A DNA stretch of 64,000 nucleotides, taken from Streptomyces sp. NRRL S-37 (GTDB lineage Bacteria > Actinomycetota > Actinomycetes > Streptomycetales > Streptomycetaceae). Every line of letters starts with the position of its first letter. Positions within the stretch are counted from its first letter, which is position 1. The DNA lies in NCBI RefSeq assembly GCF_000721605.1, contig NZ_JOIZ01000001.1, positions 496,001-560,000 on the forward strand. The letters run 5' to 3'. The position numbers were made by a program, and so were the translations under genes. The notes below the pieces were generated by a model. That model was given only the letters and a program-made list of their open reading frames with translations, was not told the origin of the DNA and searched no databases. This document shows positions 7,808 through 16,834 of this stretch, piece by piece.

Positions 7808-9880
7808 TCAACGCCGCGGCCGGTCCGCGGGTGACAGCAGCGGGGTTCCGGACAGTTCGTGCTCCCACATGATCCGCGTGATCCGGTGTGTCGCCCACGC
7901 CAGGTGGCGGCGGTAGGTGCTGAGGGGAAGCCCCAGGCGCCGAGCGGCGGCCGCCTGCGTCGAGGCCCCTTCGACGTAGGCGGCGGTCGCCGCCCGGTAG
8001 CCCTTGTCACCACCGCGCTCGAGCGGCAGGCTGCCGATCGCGCTGGTGACCACGTCCTTGAGACCCATGCCGTGCGCCAGGACGAGACGACTGCGCTGGA
8101 GCGGGTTGAGCGCCAGCTCACGTGGCCGGTGCAAGGCTCGCAGAGCGGCCTTCACGGCGACGGCGAACTCCTCCTCGCCCAGCACCAGGATCTCCGCCGC
8201 CGTGCACGATTCCTTCCCGGAGCGGGCTGGACCAGGAGCGGCGCCGGTGAGCAAGGGAGCGTTCGCCGCACCCCCCAACACCGCGGGCAGGGCACGCCGA
8301 TCGCAGGCGAAGAGACGGTGACGGTGGCCGTCGACGGTCACCGTGCCGGCCGTCGGTTCCATGGCGTGGTGGCGCAGATGAGAGTCCCAGAAGCCGTCGT
8401 CGCGCAGGACGGCGAACGCCCAGGCCAGTCTGTCGTCGCGGATGATGTCCCCCACCATGCGCCCGAGGGACGCGTCCATCACGGGGGAGGGACGGTGATC
8501 GCCGTACTCGCCGACGTGGAACCGCGCCAGCGCGATGTGCTCGCCGGCCCGCACCGGACCGTGCTTCCTGGTGTGCGCCCAGGCGGCGGCGACGACCGGG
8601 TCCTCCGCCTCTCCTTCGAAGGGCATGAGCCTCAACCACGCCGAACCTCCGACGTCCTCCTCACCGGGCCCGAGGCGGCGCAGATGGACGTTCCCGGGCT
8701 GCTCGCGTAGCCAGTGCGCGGCTATGCGCGCCGACTCCGGCCCCTCCTGGCGGCGTATCCGGCGGATCAGCGTCGCCTCGTGCCCGACCGCGCGGGGCAG
8801 CTCTTCGGCCCGGCCGCCCGACGGCCGACCGTGCGCATCTGCCAGAAAGCGCCCGGAGCGGTGGAGGAACCGCAGGTCCCCCACGGTCTCGAGGACGCGG
8901 GAAGCGGGCCCGAGCCGCGTCCGTTCGAGCAGGTGGCCCCGGATCCTCCGGTGCAGTTCTGCGAATCCGGCCGGATCACGCCAGCGTAGATCGGCTCTCA
9001 GCGCCTCGCGTACGACGGCGTGGGGGGCCACACCGAGCCGGGTGGTCTGGACGAACGGCTGGTCGCGCAGCCAGAGGAAGAGATCCTCGCCCTGGTCACC
9101 GAGGACCGCCCGCAGCAACGCCACCGAAGTGACACGGGCCTGGGCGCACACGTCCAGGGCTGCCTGGTGAGCCTCGTCGGGCGGGGTACCGACGAGGCGG
9201 CGCAGCAGAGTGGCGACGGCGTCCTGGCCCAGCGGAGGATCCGCGTGATCGGCACCGCCATCGGTCTCCGTGCGCACCGCCGCCTCCGCGGCCAGGGCGA
9301 GAGCCAGGGGGTGCCCTCCGGTGAACTCCAGCAGGGCGTCGTGCAGGTGAGGGAGCACGCCTCGCTGCCGGAGGAACGCCGCTGCGTCGGGCTTGCTCAG
9401 ACCGCCGAGGGGCAGTACACGCAGCAGCCCCGTCCAGCCCGGGTCGGCCGGCCAGTGAGGGTCAGGCTCGTGGCGGCTCGCCACGACGACCACGGTGCCC
9501 CAGGGGAGGCGGGGTAGGCACTCCTCACGCAACCAGTCCTCCAAGGACCGGCAGTGCTCGAAGGAATCGACGAGCAGAACGGCTCCAGGCTCCCGCGTGA
9601 CGGGACGTACGGCACGCGTGAACGCATCGGCGGTCGCCGGCGTGGTCCGCCCGTCGACCCGTACGACGGTGCGGCCTGCGGCACGGGCCTCCAGCGCGAA
9701 CCGGCGCAAGAGCATCGACTTGCCCGCGCCCTCCGGACCGTGCAGGTAGAGAACGCAGGCGGCGCCGGATGCTCCGTGCAACGCTGCGCGGAAGAAGTGG
9801 AGCTCATGCCTGCGTCCGAGGAATGAACGCTCCCGGACTCGTTCCAACCGCCGGCCCAGGCTGCCGCCGCGCGTGCTCAC
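7808..9880 (-). CDS. Large STAND-type ATPase regulator with C-terminal HTH (copy B)
   Basis: 690 residues from the GTG at 9880. Same order of parts as copy A: SFLGRRHELHFFRAAL, Walker A GPEGAGKSMLL (Lys54), Walker B AVLLVDSFEHC, a sensor strand VVVVASRHEPDP, a helical middle, the block SAWLRLMPFEGEAEDPVVAA, FAVLRDDGFWD, the LHRPRELALNPLQRSRLVL motif, and a C-terminal HTH-like AAARRLGLPLSTYRRHL. The two copies share motif order and many blocks but are clearly diverged, so the duplication is not recent. The family was not recognised by name. The middle block is reminiscent of a GNAT-like or sensory domain, which is inference only. Its stop lies one base from the kinase stop, a convergent arrangement. 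Confidence 0.75.
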   Translation of the reverse strand: MSTRGGSLGRRLERVRERSFLGRRHELHFFRAALHGASGAACVLYLHGPEGAGKSMLLRRFALEARAAGRTVVRVDGRTTPATADAFTRAVRPVTREPGAVLLVDSFEHCRSLEDWLREECLPRLPWGTVVVVASRHEPDPHWPADPGWTGLLRVLPLGGLSKPDAAAFLRQRGVLPHLHDALLEFTGGHPLALALAAEAAVRTETDGGADHADPPLGQDAVATLLRRLVGTPPDEAHQAALDVCAQARVTSVALLRAVLGDQGEDLFLWLRDQPFVQTTRLGVAPHAVVREALRADLRWRDPAGFAELHRRIRGHLLERTRLGPASRVLETVGDLRFLHRSGRFLADAHGRPSGGRAEELPRAVGHEATLIRRIRRQEGPESARIAAHWLREQPGNVHLRRLGPGEEDVGGSAWLRLMPFEGEAEDPVVAAAWAHTRKHGPVRAGEHIALARFHVGEYGDHRPSPVMDASLGRMVGDIIRDDRLAWAFAVLRDDGFWDSHLRHHAMEPTAGTVTVDGHRHRLFACDRRALPAVLGGAANAPLLTGAAPGPARSGKESCTAAEILVLGEEEFAVAVKAALRALHRPRELALNPLQRSRLVLAHGMGLKDVVTSAIGSLPLERGGDKGYRAATAAYVEGASTQAAAARRLGLPLSTYRRHLAWATHRITRIMWEHELSGTPLLSPADRPRR

Positions 9881-10220
<340 letters not shown>

Positions 10221-10922
10221 ATGTCCTCCTCCTGCCCCGTCGATGTCGTCCTCTCACTGCGCCGGCAGAAGACAGCCCGTCTGCTGCGCACCATGCGCCC
10301 GTACCACGTGCTGCCGGCCCTGTCCCACTCATGGGGTTCCGCACCGGCCTACATGTCGCTGCTGCGCAGGCCCGACGGACTGACCGTCCTCGATGTGTCA
10401 GAGGACGGCGGAACGGACCGACTTGAGCAGCGCGTGCGCGTGCTCAGCACGATCTCCTCGGTCGTGGTGCTGGCCCCCCGGGACGTGGACGTGGTCGCCA
10501 CGCTGCGTGCGGGGGCCGTCAACGTGCTCCCCCGGGACACCCCTCCTAGGGAGTTGGCCGGACGGATCGTCGCCGAACGCAGGTGGATCGATCTCTCTTC
10601 GAGGCGTCAACGCCTGCGGGCACCGTCCCAGAGTCGTCCGCAGGTCGTGCCTCACCAGGCTTCTCAGCAGGTGTTGTTGGAACTTCTAAGCCTGCCTTCC
10701 CGTGAGTGGTGTTGTCACGATCTGGGTCTGCTGCTCGGCACCGCCGGCGAGCCGGTGAGCAAACGGGCGCTGCAAGCCCGTGTGATACGTCTGAACGGAC
10801 GTCTGGCGCCGTACGGGGTCTCTGCCGACGCCGTACACCGGTGGGGCCGGACCAGGTACTCGGGTGTACGCGAGGCCGTGCCGTACGAGGTGCCGCCCGC
10901 GCAGTCGCCGTTGCGCCTCTGA
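10221..10922 (+). CDS. Putative regulator: receiver-like domain plus winged helix
   Basis: 233 residues from the ATG at 10221 (MSSSCPVDVVLSLRRQ); in-frame ATGs created by the upstream CCCATG repeats make the true start uncertain and no good ribosome site is visible. The first 115 residues alternate strands and helices as in a receiver domain (LTVLDVSE, SSVVVLAPRDVDVVATLRAGAVNVLPRD) but lack the usual acidic pocket and Asp, so a pseudo-receiver is likely. The C-terminal 85 residues (LLELLSLPSREWCCHDLG to RVIRLNGRLAPYGV) look like the winged-helix DNA-binding domain of actinomycete response-regulator-like proteins. Convergent with the response regulator at 10984. Confidence 0.65.
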   Translation: MSSSCPVDVVLSLRRQKTARLLRTMRPYHVLPALSHSWGSAPAYMSLLRRPDGLTVLDVSEDGGTDRLEQRVRVLSTISSVVVLAPRDVDVVATLRAGAVNVLPRDTPPRELAGRIVAERRWIDLSSRRQRLRAPSQSRPQVVPHQASQQVLLELLSLPSREWCCHDLGLLLGTAGEPVSKRALQARVIRLNGRLAPYGVSADAVHRWGRTRYSGVREAVPYEVPPAQSPLRL

Positions 10923-10983
10923 TTTCACGCCCCGGATGCGCTGACGACTCGTTCGTGGGAGGCCATCAGGGAGGAGCAGCCTG

Positions 10984-11667
10984 TCAGCGGACGGTGGAAG
11001 CGTGCCCGACCGGTGTGACCAGGCCGGCGTCGTAGGCCAGGATCACCGCTTGCACCCGGTCACGCAGGTGGTACTTCTCCAGGATATGAGCGATGTGTGT
11101 CCTGACCGTGTTCTTGCTGACGTCCAACTCCTGAGCGATCTCCTCGTTGGACAGCCCCCGACTCAGCGCACGCAACACGTCGACCTCGCGGGCCGTGAGA
11201 TGCTCCAGCCGCCTGGACGCGGCCCCGACGGCCGGCTGAGGCAGACGGGCGAAGCGGTCCAGAAGCCGCCGAGTGACACGGGGAGACAGGACCGCGTCAC
11301 CGGCGGCCACCATCCGTACCGCCTCCACCAGAGACTGTGCGGGCCCGTCCTTGAGCAGGAAACCGACGGCCCCGGCCCTGAGAGCGTCCAGGACGTGCCG
11401 ATCCAGGTCGAACGTCGTCAACATCACGACCTGGGCTTCCGCACCGGACTCCACGATGCGCCGGGTGGCCTCGACACCGTCCGTGCCGGGCATGCGGACG
11501 TCCATCAGGACGACGTCCGGCCGCAGGGCGAGGACCTGCTCAACAGCGGAGTCGCCGTCGGACGCCTCACCGACAACGGCGATGTCCGGTTCGCATTCGA
11601 GGATGAGACGGAAACCGGTGCGGATCATCTGCTGGTCGTCGACCAGCAGAACGCGGACGGACTCCAT
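10984..11667 (-). CDS. NarL/LuxR-family response regulator
   Basis: 227 residues from the ATG at 11667, preceded by GAAGGAAG. The receiver domain has VLLVDDQQMIRTGF (acidic pocket DD), the phospho-acceptor Asp in VVLMDVRMPGTDG, and Lys in GFLLKD. The C-terminal LuxR_C domain is LTAREVDVLRALSRGLSNEE followed by KNTVRTHIAHILEKYHLRDR. It is a cytoplasmic transcription factor activated by phosphorylation, probably by a NarX/DesK-type kinase. The kinase at 6424-7806 is the nearest candidate but two regulators intervene. It is closely similar in design to the partial regulator at the window start, suggesting both belong to one multi-component stress-signalling region. Confidence 0.93.
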   Translation of the reverse strand: MESVRVLLVDDQQMIRTGFRLILECEPDIAVVGEASDGDSAVEQVLALRPDVVLMDVRMPGTDGVEATRRIVESGAEAQVVMLTTFDLDRHVLDALRAGAVGFLLKDGPAQSLVEAVRMVAAGDAVLSPRVTRRLLDRFARLPQPAVGAASRRLEHLTAREVDVLRALSRGLSNEEIAQELDVSKNTVRTHIAHILEKYHLRDRVQAVILAYDAGLVTPVGHASTVR

Positions 11668-12194
11668 GGAAGAGGCTTCCTTCGTGCGGTGCACCGGCGT
11701 GCGGTGCGGGTGAAACGGGCGGCCGACTCGACTGCCGCCCGAGCGATGCGCTGACGACGAGCATGTGTACCGGCTCTCGATGACGACAGATCACGATATC
11801 TGCACGGGTCGTCCGGGACGCACTGGGTCGATGCGCGCAGCGTGACGCAGCCGACGTGGAGAGACGAGAGGGCACGCTTCTCCGGCCTGGCGACTGATCA
11901 AGCCGGCCCGAAAGGGTTGCTCCAGCAACCGAGGAATCATCTGTCGGAGCTCTTCCCCTTAGCCTTACTAACTCACGTGCCCCCACAGCCTGCAGTAACG
12001 CTTACGCAGAAGTAAATCACGATCAACTTCGTGAAGCGTGCCGTCATGACGAGGGTCTGCGTTCGCGGGCGGTGCTGACACCGCACGACCGCCGGTATCG
12101 CCGTGGGACACCGTGCCGCCGCGCCACGTCCTCCTGTGATCCGATGGGCTCGCTGCCCCGATCAGGGGCCGAAGGCTCAACGAAGGGAACCACC
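11668..12194. other. Intergenic region with promoters of the response regulator and osmC-like gene
   Basis: About 530 bp between divergent genes. A small inverted repeat GGTTGCTCCAGCAACC lies at 11915-11930, and an A/T-richer patch near 11960-12035 is a plausible promoter area for the rightward gene. No coding potential was recognised. Confidence 0.4.
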
Positions 12195-12620
12195 GTGGCA
12201 ACCACGCGCTCCGCGCACACCGTCTGGGAAGGCAACCTGCTCGAGGGCAACGGCGTCGTCACCTTCGACTCGTCCGGCATCGGCGAGCAGCCGGTGTCGT
12301 GGCCGTCGCGCGCCGAGCAGGCGAACGGCAGGACCAGCCCGGAGGAGCTGATCGCCGCCGCCCACTCCAGCTGCTTCTCCATGGCACTGTCGCACGGCCT
12401 GACCGGCGCCGGCACCCCGCCCAGCAAGCTCACCACCTCCGCCGACGTCACCTTCCAGCCCGGCGAGGGCATCAAGGGCATCCACCTCACGGTGGAGGGC
12501 ACCGTCCCCGGCCTCGACAACGACACCTTTGTCGCCGCCGCCGAGAACGCCAAGAAGAACTGCCCGGTCAGCCAGGCCCTGACCGGCACGACCATCACCC
12601 TGACCGCGAAGCTGGCCTGA
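12195..12620 (+). CDS. OsmC-family peroxiredoxin-like protein
   Basis: 141 residues from the GTG at 12195, with AAGGGA 8 bases upstream. It keeps both redox cysteines of the OsmC/Ohr family: the first in AAAHSSCFSMALSHGL and the second in AAENAKKNCPVSQAL. The overall OsmC layout is intact (HTVWEGNLLEGNGVVTF start, a central helix with the first Cys, a C-terminal strand TTITLTAKLA). Such proteins reduce organic or inorganic hydroperoxides in the cytoplasm using cysteine chemistry. The spacing and AHSSCFSMAL motif fit OsmC better than Ohr. A decayed paralogue lies at 1262-1650. Confidence 0.92.
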   Translation: MATTRSAHTVWEGNLLEGNGVVTFDSSGIGEQPVSWPSRAEQANGRTSPEELIAAAHSSCFSMALSHGLTGAGTPPSKLTTSADVTFQPGEGIKGIHLTVEGTVPGLDNDTFVAAAENAKKNCPVSQALTGTTITLTAKLA

Positions 12621-13372
12621 AACAGGGGCGGGGACCGGCCACATGACGCGTCGGGCGGAGCCGGTCTGCAACGGAACTGCGGTGCAGTCCCCCAGAGGTC
12701 TGACTCACGCACCCGCTGAAGACGCGTAGTGGCGATTCGAAGTGGGCAGGCCACGGCGTTGCCACCGGAGGCGGCGCGGCCTCGTCGGCCTGCCACCCTC
12801 ACGGGCGGCGGGCCGGCCCCCTTCCTATCGTCCCTTGTCTGCTCGGCGCAGGGGGGCGTGCCGGCTTCCGGCCGTATGCGGGTGCCGAGGTCGTCCAGCG
12901 GGCCGTCGGCGGTCATCACCACGATCGCAGCGCTCACCGTGGCCGACGCGACCGGCAGCATGACCACACGCAGCCGGCCCAGCGGCCCACGACGCGGCCG
13001 GCGCCAACGGGCTCGACATCCTGCCTGCTCTCGCGGCAATCACCGCTAACGTCGTCCAACCAGTAGGAATCCGTCAGTTGAGCGAACGTCACACCATCTC
13101 CGTTATCCCCCAGAAGGCTCATACCTGAGACAACGACGCACTCCCATGGGCTACCGCCCTCCACGACTCGGCTGCAAGATCGTGATCACTCGACTCGCCG
13201 GGGCCGTCGCGGAAGACAGGCCCTCCTTTATGGCCGGAACGGCCTCGATTCCTCCCGGTCCGGCCGTACCGCGGCAACGATGACTCGGAGCCGGCAGCAG
13301 CCGCTCGTTTCCCACAAGCCCCTCTTGTGAAAGGACGGCCAGCCGCTGCGAAGCCACGACGAGGGTAGGCGG
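12621..13372. other. Intergenic region, no convincing gene
   Basis: About 750 bp with only short, arginine-rich frames. Codon-position composition does not favour any strand. It may be eroded DNA next to the IS110 insertion further right. Confidence 0.4.
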
Positions 13373-13655
13373 TTACCTCGGCGGTGTGCCCCTGCCGGTC
13401 AGTCGTCGGAGCAAGGCATCCTCCTCGGCGGCGACAGCGCCTGGACCGAGGTCCGTGAAATCGTCGAGCAGCCGTTTCGTGAAGCCGGTTTTTGGATGAT
13501 CTCGACGCGCCGTATCAACAAGGGGGCGAAGTTCGGATGCCTCCAGGAGCGTCCGGTACGCAGCCCTGCCAGGACCACGGCGGGATAGCCCGCCCAGAGT
13601 CCGGCGTCCTGCTCGGTCGCCGATTCGATGAGGAAGCTTTATAGCCTACCACTCC
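13373..13655 (-). pseudogene. C-terminal remnant of an unrecognised protein
   Basis: One minus-strand frame ending at the TAA at 13373-13375 has sound protein-like composition: AAYRTLLEASELRPLVDTAR, then DHPKTGFTKRLLDDFTDLG and AAEEDALLRRLTGRGTPPR. It opens just after a stop near 13655 and has no start codon. No family was recognised. It looks like the surviving tail of a larger gene. Confidence 0.35.
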
Positions 13656-13881
13656 GCTTCTGATGGCCATCATGGCCGTGTGAGCCCGGCCAAGTGGTCG
13701 GCCCCTCGGGCAATGTAGCAATCGAGATGCATGAGCCTGTCTCGTCGCGCTGGGAGAAAGACGCACCCCGGTACGGACGGATAAGCGGGTGCGATCGCAA
13801 ATCAGGCACCCGAGAGAGTTACAGGCACACGGACCCCTTAGAGGCACCGACCGCATCGTGCGCGCCAACGCGTTCGACCTC

Positions 13882-13923
13882 ACGTCGAAGCCGCACCGGA
13901 GCGCTCCGGTGCGGCTTCGACGT
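13882..13923. repeat. Perfect 42-bp palindrome
   Basis: The sequence ACGTCGAAGCCGCACCGGAGC at 13882-13902 is followed directly by its exact reverse complement, with no loop. Neither side has a T-run. It lies about 70 bp from the left end of the first IS110 copy. A strong cruciform or Rho-independent-like hairpin is possible. Confidence 0.8.
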
Positions 13924-14002
13924 CTCACGGATCCGGGCAGAGACCCCGCCATGACGGACCGCGGCAGGGCCTCGCCATATCACCCGCGTATCACAGACGC
14001 CC

Positions 14003-15073
14003 CTATAACGCAGGGGTGTGGGAAACCGGTCTGACCAGGTTGAAGACCTCTCGGGCTGTATATCGCTTGAGGCATCGGATGATCTCACGTCGGGTCTTGC
14101 CCTCCTGGGTGCGGCGTTCGTAATACGCCTGGGTGCGCGGGTCGTGGCGTAGGCGGGTGAAGACAATGCGGTGCAGGGCGGCGTTGGCCTGCCGGTCGCC
14201 GCCGTAGTTGAGCCGACGCGTTCTCCGACGCCCGGAGGAGTACTCGATGGAGCTGACTCCGCAAAGGGCAGCAAAGGACGCCTCGGTGTTCAGCCGCTCG
14301 GGGTTGTCCCCCATGGTGATCAGCAAGGTGACTGCGCTGTCCGGGCCGATGCCCACCGGGACGAGTAGCTGTGGGGCGTGGTGTTCGACGAGCTGGGTCA
14401 GGCGTTGGTTCAGCTCATTGATCTGCCCGGTGAGCTGTTCGATCCGCTCCGCGAGCATTCTCAGAGTCATATGGGTGGCCTGGACCACCGCGCTCTCGCC
14501 CTCCTCACCGTCGTCTGGCCCGAGGCGTGCGCAGGTGCGGAACAGCTCGCGGTTGCCCAGGCTGGACAGTCGTTCCCGCAGTACGGGATCGGCGATGACC
14601 AGGACGGCTTTGAGCTGGTTGATCGCCTGGGTACGGGCCTTGACCGCGGAGTCCTTGGCAAGTTTGTAGATCCGGGCGCTGTGCACCGGGCCATCGCCGG
14701 ATTTCGCTCGGGCCCGGGCGCGGCCGCTGAGCACGGCACGTGCGGCAGCCTGCGCATCGAGCGGGTCCGACTTCCCCAGCAGACGGCGGGCGGCGCGGTC
14801 GGGCCGATTCACTTCGAACACCTGGACGTGCTGGGCCAGCAGGTAGCGGGACAGACCCGCACCGAAGGTGCCGGTGCCCTCCACGCCGGCCCGGCGCACC
14901 GTGCCCCGCTTGCGGGCCCAGACGAGCAGCTGACGGTAGCCGGCCGCCGTCGCCGGGAAGGACTCGGTGCCAAGGATCTTTCCCAGCGGAGAGATCACGG
15001 CCGCGACATGGACTTCGCCGTGCGTGTCCACGCCCAGGACGACCTCGCGCCGAACGGGAGGACCCGTGCTCAA
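14003..15073 (-). CDS. IS110-family transposase, copy 1 (N-terminal frameshift)
   Basis: 356 residues from a TTG at 15073. The DEDD (RuvC-like) domain shows LGVDTHGEVHVAA (first Asp), GVEGTGTFGAGL (Glu) and KSDPLDAQAAARA (Asp pair). The Tnp_20 domain shows IGPDSAVTLLITMGD and LCGVSSIEYSSGRRRTRRLN with the catalytic Ser region. Compared with copy 3 the natural ATG would be at 15101, but a run of seven T (minus strand; 15072-15078) has one extra base and throws that start out of frame. The TTG may rescue a product about nine residues shorter. Otherwise intact and probably recently active. Confidence 0.88.
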   Translation of the reverse strand: MSTGPPVRREVVLGVDTHGEVHVAAVISPLGKILGTESFPATAAGYRQLLVWARKRGTVRRAGVEGTGTFGAGLSRYLLAQHVQVFEVNRPDRAARRLLGKSDPLDAQAAARAVLSGRARARAKSGDGPVHSARIYKLAKDSAVKARTQAINQLKAVLVIADPVLRERLSSLGNRELFRTCARLGPDDGEEGESAVVQATHMTLRMLAERIEQLTGQINELNQRLTQLVEHHAPQLLVPVGIGPDSAVTLLITMGDNPERLNTEASFAALCGVSSIEYSSGRRRTRRLNYGGDRQANAALHRIVFTRLRHDPRTQAYYERRTQEGKTRREIIRCLKRYTAREVFNLVRPVSHTPAL

Positions 15074-15101
15074 AAAAAGTGCTGCGTGGTCGGGTCGTCA
15101 T

Positions 15102-15449
15102 GATGGTTCGCCTCCCGCTATGTGAGATACAGAGTGGATGGCACCGGCCTGCCCGGGCGGTCTGAACCGTGATGGCGCCTGATCTGCAAGGCCCCTATAG
15201 GGACACGCCCTCTGGCTCGGTGGCAGGCGGCATCCCGCAACGATGGCCGACATGCCTGTGACTGGACACTTCGGTCAAAAATCTCACGAGTCAGACCCCG
15301 TCCGGGATGGCGCTGCACAACGATCCCATCGATGCCGGTACAGCGGCATGACTCGATCACTGCCGGAGGACTTCGGCCGAACAGACGCTCAACCTGATTG
15401 AGCACGCTGACAAGGCGTTGACTTTCGCACGCACTTGACTGGTACTGAC
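15102..15449 (-). ncRNA. IS110 non-coding end, candidate bridge RNA region (copy 1)
   Basis: This non-coding segment upstream of the transposase is conserved in all three copies, including CGGTCTGAACCGTGATGGCG, GCCCCTATAGGGACACGCCC and CCTGTGACTGGACAC. IS110-family elements are known to make a bridge RNA from the non-coding end that precedes the recombinase gene, with loops that pair with target and donor DNA. The exact RNA ends and loops were not determined here. Confidence 0.5.
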
Positions 15450-15602
15450 GGGGAGTCGTCACAGAAGGCGGGCGAACGGGACGGGAGGCTATCGCATAAT
15501 CACCGCTCCAGGCTCGAGGTCTTACTGCTTACCGTGCACGAGTCGCCGGAAGCTGTGGGCCCGACCTGGCGGTATGGACCCTGCGCGTCTGGCGAATCCG
15601 GG

Positions 15603-15860
15603 TCACCCGGTGGGGTTGACTGTGTGACCGACGACAGCGATCCCGAGTCCGATGACGACGGGTATCCATGAGACGAAGGCCAAGCCAGAGACCGCGACCA
15701 GTATGCCGGTTCCCCAAAGCCTGGGGTTACGTACTGTTCTGGCGAGCCATCGTCCAGGCATCCGGTTGCAGATCAGGGCGTAGGTACCAACCCCTGCACC
15801 GGTCACGCCCAGAACCGCCACGACAATGAGCCCGAGCGTCAAGAGTCCACCGAAGGTCAT
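15603..15860 (-). CDS. Small two-TM membrane protein
   Basis: 85 residues with the ATG at 15860 preceded by AAAGGA at 5 bases; the ATG at 15866 would overlap that site. Two hydrophobic segments are visible: LLTLGLIVVAVLGVTGAGVG near the N-terminus and GILVAVSGLAFVSWIPVVIG near the C-terminus, joined by a basic loop (NRMPGRWLARTVRNPR). No family was recognised. It lies just outside the right end of IS110 copy 1. Confidence 0.6.
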   Translation of the reverse strand: MTFGGLLTLGLIVVAVLGVTGAGVGTYALICNRMPGRWLARTVRNPRLWGTGILVAVSGLAFVSWIPVVIGLGIAVVGHTVNPTG

Positions 15861-16009
15861 CGCCATCCTTTCGCCTGCTGCAAAGCTACTCGTCAGGTGA
15901 GCGCCCGACGACCAGCCCGTTCATCCACGGCGTCCGTACCGCTCACAACGGTCTCCCGGCCTCGATCCACTCGCCGCGGCAGTCATCAACTTCCGATCAG
16001 GCGAGGGAG

Positions 16010-16489
16010 TTATACCGGCGCCCGTGCAGTCCCTCGGCTTTCCGCGCTTCGGCCGATATCGCGGAGCATGCGGCGGACGAGAACACGGTGGCCGCCGGAA
16101 CCGATGACGAGCCCTCGGTAAAGCGCCCCGGGCAATTTGGGGAAAAGGGCGTGTGAACGTGCGCTGAGCAGTGTTCCGTCCGGGTGGTCCGCCAGCGAGA
16201 AGGTGAGTGCGTAGTGCGAAAAACGGTGCCTGCCCACGAGGATGAGGCGCTTCCCGCACACGCTTTCGGCCACCGCGAACCCGGGAATGGTCGAGCCTTG
16301 GAGCGGCAGTATGCCGGTGACGCTACGCGGCTCGGCGCCCACGAGATGGGCGAATCCGCTGCTGACCCCCAGATGGGTCCGGGCGATCCAGGTGGTGAGT
16401 GCATCCCAGGTACTCGGCGCGGGTGCCACAACACGTACCTGGTGCTCATCGATGAAGGGGAGTCCGGACGTGGGGTCGGTCGGTTCCAT
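16010..16489 (-). CDS. SRPBCC-like (START/cyclase fold) hypothetical protein
   Basis: 159 residues from the ATG at 16489. The pattern of an early helix (APSTWDALTTWIART), several beta strands (RLILVGRHRFSHYALTFSLA), then TLLSARSHALFPKLPGALYR and a long C-terminal helix ending in VLVRRMLRDI fits the SRPBCC superfamily of ligand-binding or cyclase-like proteins. No catalytic residues can be assigned. The truncated flavoprotein start lies directly upstream on the same strand, so the two may once have formed an operon. Confidence 0.6.
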   Translation of the reverse strand: MEPTDPTSGLPFIDEHQVRVVAPAPSTWDALTTWIARTHLGVSSGFAHLVGAEPRSVTGILPLQGSTIPGFAVAESVCGKRLILVGRHRFSHYALTFSLADHPDGTLLSARSHALFPKLPGALYRGLVIGSGGHRVLVRRMLRDIGRSAESRGTARAPV

Positions 16490-16577
16490 AGGGATGCTTC
16501 GTCCTCCGCGGCGCGCTCGGGTCGGGTCTCACAGGAGCCCAGTAGATCGTCCGCCGCGAGGAGACCTTCATCATCAC

Positions 16578-16656
16578 CGCGCTGCGTCAGGCGATTGGCC
16601 GCCATGACGCCGGCGTAACCGCCTCCGATGACCACCACATCGGAATGCTCAGCCAT
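16578..16656 (-). pseudogene. FAD-dependent oxidoreductase, N-terminal stub
   Basis: From the ATG at 16656 the frame reads EHSDVVVIGGGYAGVMAANR, a classic dinucleotide-binding GxGxxG Rossmann start seen in NADH-dehydrogenase-like flavoproteins. After about 27 codons similarity ends and the frame runs into unrelated sequence and the next gene. The remaining ~350 residues are missing, so this is a deletion remnant. Confidence 0.6.
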
Positions 16657-16834
16657 GATGTCTCCCTCGTTTCGAGCGGGTTCGAGCGGTTCGACCAGGA
16701 GACACCGCCCCATCGGTCCCTGTGACAGGGGGTGAGTCAGCTCCCTTCGCAGGCGTGCCCGTCTGAGCGGACGCGGCCCACGGGGGCCCAGGCTCCTCGA
16801 TGGACGCGGGACGAACGCGAGGGACCGATTGGCG

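Larger units (their letters stand above)
13996..15449 (-). mobile_element. IS110-family insertion sequence, copy 1
   Basis: Boundaries come from comparing three copies. All share GACGCCCCTATAACGC at the transposase 3' side and end near a GGTACTGAC / GGCATTGAC / GGCAATGAC block on the other side. The element is about 1.45 kb, lacks obvious terminal inverted repeats and carries one transposase plus a ~350-bp non-coding end, as expected for IS110. The exact end bases are uncertain by a few nucleotides. Confidence 0.8.

Noticed and set aside
13789-14034. Possible tRNA near the 42-bp palindrome as an integration site
   Set aside because: No T-loop GTTCRANYC with matching acceptor and anticodon arms could be found.
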